A stretch of 44,737 nt of DNA from an uncultured Fidelibacterota bacterium (GTDB taxonomy: Bacteria; Fidelibacterota; Marinisomatia; Marinisomatales; TCS55). The first letter of the stretch is position 1. The number at the start of each line of letters is the position of its first letter. A model generated the notes under the pieces. The model saw nothing but the letters and a program-made list of their open reading frames with translations, was not told where the DNA came from and searched no databases. The translations under genes were made by a program, and so were the position numbers. Location: assembly GCA_913062595.1 (NCBI GenBank), contig CAJXWT010000008.1, positions 1 through 44,737 on the forward strand. The letters are read 5' to 3'. Below are positions 28,102 to 36,794 of this stretch, piece by piece.

Positions 28102-29292
28102 ATGTTATTAACTATAGCAACAATTGCTGTACTGATTGTTTTAATCCTATTTGTATGGGATACTAGTAGTAGTCATGAAACGCAGAGCAATATCAGATCA
28201 TTTTATAGACCGTTCTATGCTGAATCAATCATCAGTCACGAATATTTATCAACACCAGCAGCTGTATGGAAACCCCTCACGGCCTTGGATGGCTATGCAT
28301 CGTGGTTTCCACAAATTACCCGTCTTTTACCAGATGTAAATACCCAACGCTATGTCCATCAATTTTCGTTTGACCAATTTTCGCTGGTACCAGGCGCCAG
28401 ATTATTGTTACGCCCCAACAGCTGGTCGCCATTCTATCATAGTAGAGTTGTAGTTGTTGATGAAAACAAAGAAATATCATTCGATTTAAAATACAATCCC
28501 TTCTTTAGAGAATATGTTACTTTCGCTTTGGAACCACAGCCTTATGGAACGGCTGTAACATGTCGGAGAATAAGCAAGGGGTTATTCTCGTTTTTATCCT
28601 TATGGGGTTTTTCCAATACAAAATCTAAAATACTGGAAAATCTCGGTTACTTCATACCTGATGAACTAGCCACAGAAGAAAAACAGGATGAAAACGGTGC
28701 TGATGTGCAGGCTCCAACTTTAAGCAGGGAGGCTACTATCGCTCAAGCGGTGCAGGCTGGCTTGGATGGCAACATGGACCTAATAAATGCTATCCCGGAT
28801 AAACCAACTCGTGGCCTGGCCAAAGCAACATTAGTACAGACAAAACGTAAGGGTGGCGCGCTACCAGAACACCTGCAAAAAGCACTATCTGAAGCCCCTG
28901 CTGTAGTTTCCTCAAAACAACAGTCCGAAGGTGAACCAGTGTTTAGCAACCAAGAAGAACAGATAGCTTATCTCGTAAACTTAGCTTTAGATGGCAATGA
29001 AGAGCCGCTGAATGCCGTCCCAGATAGAGTTATACGCGGCAAAACTAAAGCAATGTTGGTAAAAATTAAACGTGGTGCATTAGAGCGGCCGCCTATGCCA
29101 GAAGCTTCAGCCGAACCGGCATCGCCAACAGAAATAAGCCCCGGAGAGCAGGAGAATGTAGAACAGCTTATCGTGAGGCTGGTTAAGGCCGGGGTTAAGG
29201 GTAATATGGACGAAATAAATACCTTAGATAACAAAGTACTGCGGGGCAAGATCAAATCTGCTATTGTAAAAGAGAAGCGGGTCAAAAAATAA
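28102..29292 (+). CDS. Membrane-anchored START-like protein with three C-terminal repeats
   Basis: The product is 396 residues. Residues 1-19 are a hydrophobic helix. Residues ~40-185 look like an SRPBCC/START-like ligand-binding barrel (STPAAVWKPLTALDGYASWF is the typical entry; FALEPQPYGTAVTCRRIS is a late strand). After an acidic spacer come three copies of a ~40-residue motif at 210-250, 286-325 and 353-394. Each has the pattern of a helix, G-N, N-x-hydrophobic, RG and a basic end, and they are joined by Pro/Ala/Glu-rich linkers. I do not recognise the repeat. The basic ends suggest binding to an acidic partner. It is followed after 19 bases by the DUF885 gene. Confidence 0.75.
   Translation: MLLTIATIAVLIVLILFVWDTSSSHETQSNIRSFYRPFYAESIISHEYLSTPAAVWKPLTALDGYASWFPQITRLLPDVNTQRYVHQFSFDQFSLVPGARLLLRPNSWSPFYHSRVVVVDENKEISFDLKYNPFFREYVTFALEPQPYGTAVTCRRISKGLFSFLSLWGFSNTKSKILENLGYFIPDELATEEKQDENGADVQAPTLSREATIAQAVQAGLDGNMDLINAIPDKPTRGLAKATLVQTKRKGGALPEHLQKALSEAPAVVSSKQQSEGEPVFSNQEEQIAYLVNLALDGNEEPLNAVPDRVIRGKTKAMLVKIKRGALERPPMPEASAEPASPTEISPGEQENVEQLIVRLVKAGVKGNMDEINTLDNKVLRGKIKSAIVKEKRVKK
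28729..29283 (+). repeat. Three diverged ~40-codon repeats within the START-like gene
   Basis: Copy 1 (residues 210-250) reads IAQAVQAGLDGNMDLINAIP through RGLAKATLVQTKRK. Copy 2 (286-325) reads IAYLVNLALDGNEEPLNAVP through RGKTKAMLVKIKRG. Copy 3 (353-394) reads LIVRLVKAGVKGNMDEINTL through RGKIKSAIVKEKR. The GN pair sits at 223-224, 298-299 and 367-368, so the period is 75 then 69 residues. The copies differ at the DNA level, so the duplication is old and selected. Confidence 0.85.
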
Positions 29293-29311
29293 TAAATACC
29301 TGCCGGTACGT

Positions 29312-31075
29312 TTGAAGCATATATATTCACTAACGATTGTTACTGTATTTTTTGTTTTCAATAGTTGTTCGATTAAACAAGAAACAGAATCAGAAAAACT
29401 TCACAATTTATTTAACGATGTGTGGGAGTGGGGTTTACAGGAATTTCCAACAAGAGCAACCTATTTAGGTGATTATCGATATAATGATCGCTTGGCAGAT
29501 ATGAGTTTGGCGGCGGTCCAAAGACGCCACCACAAAAACAAAATAATTCTTGGGAGATTAGAAAATATTAACCGAGATCAGCTTGATCCTGACGATAAAC
29601 TAAACTATGATCTTTTCCACAAAAGGACTACAAGAAACATTGAAGCGCACCCGTTCAAAGACTATCTCATGCCTATTGACCAGATGGGTGGTGTACAGAT
29701 CAATTTTCCCAACTTAGTGGATATAACCCCATTTAGAAACCAAGAGGATTTTAATAACTACCTTGCGCGCCTATTATTGTTTCCAGAATATTCGGATCAA
29801 ATCATTGCTTTAATGCAGGAGGGCCTTAAAGAAAATATTGTGCAGCCAAAAATCGTGCTGCATAAAGTACCAGATCAAATATTGGTACAATATCAGATCG
29901 ATATAGAGAACAGCCCTTTTTATGAACCATTTGAAAAGGACATTGGCAACTTACCTGATTCCATTCGTACCAATTATCAAGAACGGGCAAGGTCAATTGT
30001 TAAAGATCAAGTTTTTACCTCTTATAAGAAGCTTTTTGAGTTCTTCACTGAAAAGTATTTACCTGGGGCACGTGAAAATATTAGCGCAAGCAGTCTCCCT
30101 AATGGCGATGAATTTTATGCCTTTAAGGTTAAGAATTATACAACAACCAATAAAACACCATCTGAAATACATTCTATTGGCCTAAGTGAGGTTGCTCGCA
30201 TCCGCACAGAAATGGAAAAAGTAATTAAAGAGTCTGGGTTTACGGGTTCATTTAAAAAGTTTATTACCCACCTAAGAACAAATCCTGATTTCTACTACGA
30301 CAGCACAGAAGATCTCTTAGATGGCTACAGGACTATTTGTAAAAAGGCCGATCCTGAATTAACCAAGCTTTTTGGAACGCTGCCGCGTCTTTCCTATGGC
30401 GTCAAACCAATACCCGACTTTCAGGCACCAGCATCTCCTACTGCATATTACTATAGTGGGTCACTCAAAGCTGGCCGGCCTGGGTTTTTCTGGGCCAACA
30501 CATATAAGCTGGACACTCGTCCGAAATATGAAATGGAGGCGCTGTCCTTGCATGAGGCGGTACCTGGTCATCATTTACAAATATCAATATCCCAGGAACT
30601 TGAAGATGTACCTGAATTTCGCAAACACAGCGGCTTTACTGCTTTCAGCGAAGGTTGGGGATTATATGCTGAAAAACTAGGCGAAGAAATGGGTTTTTAT
30701 AAAGACCCTTATTCTAAATTTGGACAACTTACTTATGAAATGTGGCGCGCTTGCCGGTTAGTAGTTGATACAGGTATGCATGCGTTTGGCTGGAGCAGGG
30801 AAAGGGCAATTGAATTCATGGCCGATAATACAGCGAAAACTGAAAATGATATTGTTGTGGAGATTGATCGCTATATTGCTTGGCCCGGTCAAGCGCTGGC
30901 ATATAAAATAGGAGAGTTGCGTATTCTTGAGTTGCGTTCATTAGCAGAAGAAGAATTAGGTGAAAAATTTGATATCCGAGAATTCCACGATACTGTACTT
31001 GGCAGCGGTGCGGTGCCGCTTGATATTCTAGAAAGACACGTCAAAGAATATATTGCTACTAGTTTGGGCGATTAA
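29312..31075 (+). CDS. DUF885 family lipoprotein, putative zinc carboxypeptidase
   Basis: The product is 587 residues. The lipobox FNSC puts lipidation at Cys19. The metal motif HEAVPGHH begins at His414, followed by GFTAFSEGWGLYAEKLGEEM with the third ligand, both diagnostic of DUF885. The N-terminal part LQEFPTRATYLGDYRYNDRLAD is also typical. Family members are secreted metallopeptidases of uncertain specificity. A TTG start at 29312 is needed to include the lipoprotein signal. Its last 17 bases overlap the DHFR-fold gene tail to tail. Confidence 0.9.
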   Translation: MKHIYSLTIVTVFFVFNSCSIKQETESEKLHNLFNDVWEWGLQEFPTRATYLGDYRYNDRLADMSLAAVQRRHHKNKIILGRLENINRDQLDPDDKLNYDLFHKRTTRNIEAHPFKDYLMPIDQMGGVQINFPNLVDITPFRNQEDFNNYLARLLLFPEYSDQIIALMQEGLKENIVQPKIVLHKVPDQILVQYQIDIENSPFYEPFEKDIGNLPDSIRTNYQERARSIVKDQVFTSYKKLFEFFTEKYLPGARENISASSLPNGDEFYAFKVKNYTTTNKTPSEIHSIGLSEVARIRTEMEKVIKESGFTGSFKKFITHLRTNPDFYYDSTEDLLDGYRTICKKADPELTKLFGTLPRLSYGVKPIPDFQAPASPTAYYYSGSLKAGRPGFFWANTYKLDTRPKYEMEALSLHEAVPGHHLQISISQELEDVPEFRKHSGFTAFSEGWGLYAEKLGEEMGFYKDPYSKFGQLTYEMWRACRLVVDTGMHAFGWSRERAIEFMADNTAKTENDIVVEIDRYIAWPGQALAYKIGELRILELRSLAEEELGEKFDIREFHDTVLGSGAVPLDILERHVKEYIATSLGD

Positions 31076-31511
31076 TTTTATACTGAAACTGGTATAACCC
31101 TTTTCTCCCTTCCACGGATATCATTTGCATAAAAATAAGATCCAGTTCCTCATTAAGATCGGGAAATAGGGTAACACCTCCACCAAAAACAAGAGGGTGG
31201 ATTGTAAGATATAAATGAGTCAGGTATGAAGCAAACCGCGTATATGTTCTACCGCCACCAATAATAAAACATTTATCAGTAAATAAATTTCCGAGAATCT
31301 CTTCTGGATCATTGTGCCGATGTACAACAATAGTTTCGCGACCATCAAGATCCATTGCTAATGTTTTCTTTGTTTGAGAGCCCATTATCACTGGATAACC
31401 CATTGTTTGTTTTCTAAACAAATGTAAGTCAAGTGACCAGTCTACCACTTCACTACTGTGTCTGGCAATATAGCCATCAGCGGTTATAGCGGCTATAAGA
31501 ATAACATCCAC
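31059..31511 (-). CDS. DHFR/RibD-fold reductase-like protein
   Basis: The product is 150 residues. MDVILIAAITADGYIARHSS resembles the start of DHFR/RibD-C proteins. YPVIMGSQTKKTL matches the MGRxTW-like segment of DHFR. FIIGGGRTYTRF matches the GG loop that binds NADPH, and LTHLYLTIHPLVFGGGVTLF matches the late strands. Thymidylate-cycle activity is not assured: the substrate residues differ and many such proteins are unassigned. It is the last gene of the minus-strand run, 19 bases after the metalloprotease. Confidence 0.75.
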   Translation of the reverse strand: MDVILIAAITADGYIARHSSEVVDWSLDLHLFRKQTMGYPVIMGSQTKKTLAMDLDGRETIVVHRHNDPEEILGNLFTDKCFIIGGGRTYTRFASYLTHLYLTIHPLVFGGGVTLFPDLNEELDLIFMQMISVEGRKGLYQFQYKINRPN

Positions 31512-31530
31512 TTGTTACTTGGAAAACATT

Positions 31531-34098
31531 TTAATCGCTATCAAGAACTTTTTGTACTAAATAGTCTATATACGTTCTATGGGTTTTCGTTGTTGATGAA
31601 ACTCCGGTTTGTTTTCTTACATAGCTCCTAATATCATTCAGGTTTTTAAAGGCGACTGCCTGCGCGTGGTGTCCATAAACACTGGTTTGTTCTGGCTTAA
31701 TAACATTAATCAATCGTTGGGTATATTCGGTCTGTAAGTTTTGTCGAAACGTGTTTACTTCGCCGCGCATATCATCTTTGTATATAGCTACAGTAAGATC
31801 AGACATAAATTCGTCTAAGCTATATTTATTTCCATAAAGACCACTGTCAGTAATGCGTTTTAAAACATTCTGGTGCAATAATTGATTCAAAATATTTTTT
31901 TGTATTCCTATCACTTGGTCGTGAATCTTTGGGTCCTCGGTTTTAGATGCGTGGTTAAATCCCCTGCGTTGAGACTGTAAACGCTTGAGAATTGATTCCG
32001 AAAAATCAAAAGCCATTGGGGAAAAAAGGTAAGCATCTAGGGCATTCATTGCTCTTTTTTGTTCATTATATGGTACCGCCCTAAATGGTGTGTTCGAATC
32101 ACGTTGTCCAACATATGCACGGTCTACATATACGCCCCCAATATGGCGAGATATAACCCCGCAAGCGTTACCATGTTCTTTTAATAAAATAGCAAATGCA
32201 TCCCTAAGCGCCTGGTAAGAATTTCCTCTATCAGAATATTTTACAACAAGGTCATCCAATAAATATTTAGATAATTTAACTCTGTCGCTTGCATATGATA
32301 TGGGGTCGCTGGACATATCATAAATCATGGCCTGTGGATCAATTCCTTTGCCTGGTGCGCGCATATCATCTGCATCGTTTCCAAACGCAAGGCTTGGGGA
32401 GGTGGAACGAGATAAAATTGCGTTAAGCCTGCTTTCTTCTAGATCGTCGCTTTCTAGCGCTGTGGAATATCCAAATTCAATTGCCCAGACATCATATGGG
32501 CCGGGTGTTGTTGTGTAATACTCTCCTTGTTCAATTTCCGGGGGAGCAATATTAATTCCAGGATATTCCATTACGGAACTAGTCAATCCCATTTCCTCCG
32601 TAATGCCCTTTTTGTGTACAATTTCATTATTATGTAGGTAGCTAGATTTAAAATTATGATTCAGGCCCAGGGTGTGGCCAACTTCGTGCAATACTAACCT
32701 GATCAGGGATTCATTAACGATTCGTTTTTTTACTTCTTTACTATAACCAGAAATTGTTGCTGATATAAATCCAAATTGATTGGCTTGGTATAAATACTCT
32801 CCTGCGAAACAATTTTCTGTCCAATCTTGTTTTTCATATACATCATCATATAGCTTATCATACTTCACACGGTTTGTGAAATAAACAAATTCCAGCATGA
32901 TGTCTGCTCCCAGTATCTGACCGGATCGCGGGTTTACAAAACTAGGACCATAGCCTCCAAATGGTGGTCTCGGGGATGAGGTCCAACGCAACACATTATA
33001 GCGAATATCCCCTGCGTTCCATTCTGCAACATCGGATTGAATTTTCACCTGAACAGCGTTTTTAAATCCTGCGGAACGAAATGCTCTGTTCCAACGTAAA
33101 ACACCCTCTTTTACTGCTGGACGAAACTCCGTTGGTGTTGTGTTTTCTATCCAAAATACAATTGGTTCCACTGGCTCAGATATAGGTGCAGATGGTTCTT
33201 TCTTGATCAAATTCCAGCGGTGGATAAGGTCGCGATAGGGGGTGTTGCTTGTAGATGTCAAATCAGTGACTTGCGTCATGAAATATCCTACTCTAGGATC
33301 GTCGTAGCGAGGAGTATAATCGTTCTCCGGCACTGCAATAAAACTGTGTTGAATCACCACATGAACTGCTCGTGGATCCGTGATTCCTGGCCCACCGCGG
33401 TTCGTCGGCGTGGGGTTATCATATACATATTTTATTACAACGTCAGAATTAAGCGGGTAATTATTAAGCGCTATATATTGACATTTCTTCTTATTTAATG
33501 ATCCCAAGGCAAAGCGGGTGCCTGGTTTTGCTTCTGGCTTGGGTGCCGGTTTGATCTGATATAGGCTCTCAGAAAGAAACATGTCATCAACTTTAATGAG
33601 CATCGCTCCTGTTTCATCATCGGTTGCTACAATTACCAGGGCAACTAAAACGGCGGCATTTATATTAGCAGATTCAGCGCGTCTTAATGGATTTTCAGGA
33701 TCGAAATAATAAGCTGTATTTATAGTTAAAAATTCCAGGCGGTTGAAATATTTTCTGATCTCAAAAATTTTACTCGTCTTGTATGCACCTCGAAAATGTC
33801 CGACGTCTACAACACCGTCCAGTGTATGAACAAAATGTATGTATTCCTTGTTGAGTTGGTTTTTCTCTATCAGCATTTGCACAGACCCATTAACCGTGTC
33901 TTGAAAAAAGGTGAATAATCCTTCTATCTTACGTGAAGACTTTATTAGTTCTGAAAGTGTTTTTTTTATATCTGTGGAATCTGCTTTAACTGCGGTGGTG
34001 TCATTTGTTTCCTGGGCCGATAATGGTATTAAAACAAACGTCGCAATACAATACATAGTGAAAAATAAACGTTTAATAATATGTTTTAATGATGACAT
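31531..34098 (-). CDS. Secreted zinc-dependent metalloprotease (DUF4953/DUF5117-type)
   Basis: The product is 855 residues. The signal peptide ends near LIPLSAQE. The active site HEVGHTLGLNH begins at His471, and a Met-turn (SSVMEYPG) follows, making it a metzincin. The N-terminal region (FTFFQDTVNGSVQMLIEKNQ; IFEIRKYFNRLEFLTINTAY) and the segment KEGVLRWNRAFRSAGFKNAV are characteristic of the large secreted proteases common in Bacteroidota and relatives. It starts 7 bases after lpdA, so it may share the pyruvate dehydrogenase transcript although the functions look unrelated. Confidence 0.9.
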   Translation of the reverse strand: MSSLKHIIKRLFFTMYCIATFVLIPLSAQETNDTTAVKADSTDIKKTLSELIKSSRKIEGLFTFFQDTVNGSVQMLIEKNQLNKEYIHFVHTLDGVVDVGHFRGAYKTSKIFEIRKYFNRLEFLTINTAYYFDPENPLRRAESANINAAVLVALVIVATDDETGAMLIKVDDMFLSESLYQIKPAPKPEAKPGTRFALGSLNKKKCQYIALNNYPLNSDVVIKYVYDNPTPTNRGGPGITDPRAVHVVIQHSFIAVPENDYTPRYDDPRVGYFMTQVTDLTSTSNTPYRDLIHRWNLIKKEPSAPISEPVEPIVFWIENTTPTEFRPAVKEGVLRWNRAFRSAGFKNAVQVKIQSDVAEWNAGDIRYNVLRWTSSPRPPFGGYGPSFVNPRSGQILGADIMLEFVYFTNRVKYDKLYDDVYEKQDWTENCFAGEYLYQANQFGFISATISGYSKEVKKRIVNESLIRLVLHEVGHTLGLNHNFKSSYLHNNEIVHKKGITEEMGLTSSVMEYPGINIAPPEIEQGEYYTTTPGPYDVWAIEFGYSTALESDDLEESRLNAILSRSTSPSLAFGNDADDMRAPGKGIDPQAMIYDMSSDPISYASDRVKLSKYLLDDLVVKYSDRGNSYQALRDAFAILLKEHGNACGVISRHIGGVYVDRAYVGQRDSNTPFRAVPYNEQKRAMNALDAYLFSPMAFDFSESILKRLQSQRRGFNHASKTEDPKIHDQVIGIQKNILNQLLHQNVLKRITDSGLYGNKYSLDEFMSDLTVAIYKDDMRGEVNTFRQNLQTEYTQRLINVIKPEQTSVYGHHAQAVAFKNLNDIRSYVRKQTGVSSTTKTHRTYIDYLVQKVLDSD

Positions 34099-34105
34099 TA
34101 CTTCT

Positions 34106-35524
34106 TCACTTTTTCTGTAGGTAGAGATCTGTAATTGTCCCTGTAAATACCTCTGCGGCCAATCCTACTGTTTCGCTTAGTGTGGGGTGCGGATGGATTG
34201 TTAAACAAAGATCCTCTGCATCAGCACCCATTTCTAATGCTAGAACCGCTTCAGATATCAGATCGCCTGCGCCACTACCGACTATTCCGACGCCTAGAAT
34301 TTTATTACTATTCGGTTCAAACAATATTTTTGTTTTACCTTGGCTTGCTCCAATAACGATCGCGCGGCCACTCGCAGCCCAGGGAAATTCTCCTTTTTTA
34401 TATGCCACGCCCTTTTCTTGAGCCTCGATTTCTGTTAATCCTGCCCAAGCAATCTCTGGATCTGTATATACAACGCTTGGAATTGCTTGAACGTCGAAAA
34501 CCGCTGGTTGACCTGCGGCCACCTCTACGGCCACCTTCCCCTCATGAGTGGCTTTGTGAGCAAGCATTGGATTACCTGTGATATCACCTATGGCATAAAT
34601 ATTTTCCACAGTTGTACGCTGGTATTCATTAACAGGGATAAAGCCGTTCTCATCAACAACAATGTCGGTGTTTTCTATTTTCAGTAAATCTGTGTTTGGT
34701 TTTCTACCCACGGCCACTAGAACCTTATCAAATTCCTTGCATAGGGTCTCATCCTTATTTTCGATAGTTACAAGCAATGTGTCGTTATCATTATCAGTAA
34801 TGTTAATTACTTTAGAGGACAAAATAATATCATCGAATTGTTTCGATAGTTTTTGGTATAATGGTTTTACAATATCCTTATCAACGCCGGGAATAAGCGT
34901 TGGCAGAAACTCAACCACAGTAACATTGGACCCAAGCACTGCATAAACCTGTCCTAGTTCGAGACCAATGATACCGCCGCCTATTACAAGCAGTGTGTCT
35001 GGAATGTTTTTCAATTCAAGCGCTGTTTTTGAAGTTAAAATATTCGGATTGTTTTTGGGGGTGCCAGGAAGCATAAGTGCTCTGGACCCAGCAGCGATAA
35101 CACAGTTATCAAAAATAATTTTTTCGGTGCCATTTTCGGTTTTGATAGATAGTTCTGAATTTGATAAAAATGAAGCCGTACCTTTAATTGTATTTACGTT
35201 TCTTGCTTTTGCCATTTGCGCAATACTTTTATTTAGGCGGGCTATGATCTTATCTTTATGGTCACGGACTTGGTTGATATCTATTTCAGGTTTCCCAAAG
35301 CGGATACCCATCTTTGAGAGACGATCTACTTCTGATATCACTTTAGCAATATGTAGTAGTGCTTTTGATGGAATACAGCCCCGGTTTAGACAAACGCCCC
35401 CTAGGACTGGATCTTTATCAACCAAAGTAACATTTTTGCCCAGATCTGCTGCTCTGAAAGCTGCCGTATAACCGCCAGGGCCAGCACCAATAACAACAAT
35501 TTCTTCGTATTTTTTTTTTGGCAT
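34106..35524 (-). CDS. lpdA: Dihydrolipoamide dehydrogenase (E3)
   Basis: The product is 472 residues. It reoxidises dihydrolipoyl groups of E2 with NAD. The FAD loop is VVIGAGPGGYTAAFRA. The redox disulfide is Cys45/Cys50 in CLNRGCIPSK. The NAD loop is LLVIGGGIIGLELGQ. The C-terminal dimer motif HPHPTLSE carries His446 and Glu451. There is no fused lipoyl domain. It starts 10 bases after aceF and is the last of the three complex genes. Confidence 0.96.
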   Translation of the reverse strand: MPKKKYEEIVVIGAGPGGYTAAFRAADLGKNVTLVDKDPVLGGVCLNRGCIPSKALLHIAKVISEVDRLSKMGIRFGKPEIDINQVRDHKDKIIARLNKSIAQMAKARNVNTIKGTASFLSNSELSIKTENGTEKIIFDNCVIAAGSRALMLPGTPKNNPNILTSKTALELKNIPDTLLVIGGGIIGLELGQVYAVLGSNVTVVEFLPTLIPGVDKDIVKPLYQKLSKQFDDIILSSKVINITDNDNDTLLVTIENKDETLCKEFDKVLVAVGRKPNTDLLKIENTDIVVDENGFIPVNEYQRTTVENIYAIGDITGNPMLAHKATHEGKVAVEVAAGQPAVFDVQAIPSVVYTDPEIAWAGLTEIEAQEKGVAYKKGEFPWAASGRAIVIGASQGKTKILFEPNSNKILGVGIVGSGAGDLISEAVLALEMGADAEDLCLTIHPHPTLSETVGLAAEVFTGTITDLYLQKK

Positions 35525-35534
35525 GTCGCCTATA

Positions 35535-36791
35535 TCAATTATTGAAGCTTGATAGGTTGCCTAAAACTGTACTAAGCTCAGACATAAATGCAGCCCCAGC
35601 GACACCGTCAATGACCCGGTGATCATATGAAAGGGAGAGCGGGAGAATTAGTCTTGATTCAAATTTATTTCCATTTTTAATTTGTTTATAATCGCTCCTA
35701 GAAACGCCCAATATTGCTACTTCTGGAGAGTTGATGATTGGTGTAAAAAAAGTACCGCCTATTCCACCAAGATTTGAAATTGTAAACGTACCACCCTTCA
35801 TTTCGTCTGGTTTAAGTTTTTTATTTCTAGCGCGATCACTTACATCCATTAACTCCTTAGAAATATCTACAATACTTTTCTGGTCTACGTCTCTAATAAC
35901 AGGAACCAATAGACCGGCCGGTGTGTCCACAGCCACACCAATATGAAAATATTTTTTAATAACAATGTTTTCGCCAGTATGATCTAATGAACTATTAAAT
36001 AAAGGAAATGCTTTTAACGCAGAAACGGTGGCTTTCATTAAAAACGGCAGCATAGTGATTTTTATTCCGTTTTTCTTATGTTCTTCTTTAAGCTTTTTTC
36101 GTAAGACTTCCAACGAAGTGATATCCGCTTCATCAAATTGCGTAACGTGAGGTATTGATTGCCAAGCCTGCCGCAGCCGCTGTCCGGTAATGCGCTTAAT
36201 TTTTGTAAGTTTTTGAACTTCTACTGTACCCCATATTGAAAAATCTATTTCTCCTGCAATTGGTTCTATTCTGCCCCCCGAAGTTGACATTTGGAATTTT
36301 ATATAACCATGAAGGTCTTCCTTTGTAATACGTCCTTTATGTCCTGAACCATTTATAAACTGTAGGTTAATGCCTAATTCACGTGACAGGCGTCTTACGC
36401 CTGGGCTGGCATAAACACCCTCTTTCTTTATGTCTTCTTTGATTGGGGTAAGAATGATTTCTTGATGTCTAATTTTCGCGGGTTTTTCATCTAGGACCGT
36501 ACCCTCTTTAGTTTTAGGATCAGCCTTTACCTGCGTCTCTTCATCACTAGACAGCTCCACTTTTATCAACAAATCTCCGCTTTTTACCTCTGCTCCAGGT
36601 TCGGTTGAAACATCTTTAACTACCCCGCTGACCTCCGCGGGTATCTCCATGGTTGCTTTGTCAGATTCAAGAACCAAAATTGTATCTTCTGGTTTAATTA
36701 CGTCGCCCAGCGAAACAGATATTTCGCTGACCACAGCGGTTTCAATTCCCTCCCCAAGGTGTGGTAATAAAATGTCTTTAATTGTGCTCAT
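35535..36791 (-). CDS. aceF: Pyruvate dehydrogenase E2, dihydrolipoamide acetyltransferase
   Basis: The product is 418 residues. It has one lipoyl domain (Lys45 in LESDKATMEIP), against three in E. coli. An acidic linker follows, then a peripheral-subunit binding domain at ~127-164 (ASPGVRRLSRELG; GRITKEDLHGY). The acetyltransferase core has the active site YDHRVIDG (His391, Asp395). It transfers acetyl from lipoamide to CoA. It is tightly packed between aceE (3 bases) and lpdA (10 bases). Confidence 0.95.
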   Translation of the reverse strand: MSTIKDILLPHLGEGIETAVVSEISVSLGDVIKPEDTILVLESDKATMEIPAEVSGVVKDVSTEPGAEVKSGDLLIKVELSSDEETQVKADPKTKEGTVLDEKPAKIRHQEIILTPIKEDIKKEGVYASPGVRRLSRELGINLQFINGSGHKGRITKEDLHGYIKFQMSTSGGRIEPIAGEIDFSIWGTVEVQKLTKIKRITGQRLRQAWQSIPHVTQFDEADITSLEVLRKKLKEEHKKNGIKITMLPFLMKATVSALKAFPLFNSSLDHTGENIVIKKYFHIGVAVDTPAGLLVPVIRDVDQKSIVDISKELMDVSDRARNKKLKPDEMKGGTFTISNLGGIGGTFFTPIINSPEVAILGVSRSDYKQIKNGNKFESRLILPLSLSYDHRVIDGVAGAAFMSELSTVLGNLSSFNN

Positions 36792-36794
36792 TTG

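Noticed and set aside
34968-35471. Open frame of 167 codons on the plus strand
   Set aside because: It is antisense to lpdA over its FAD and disulfide motifs, so it is a shadow frame.
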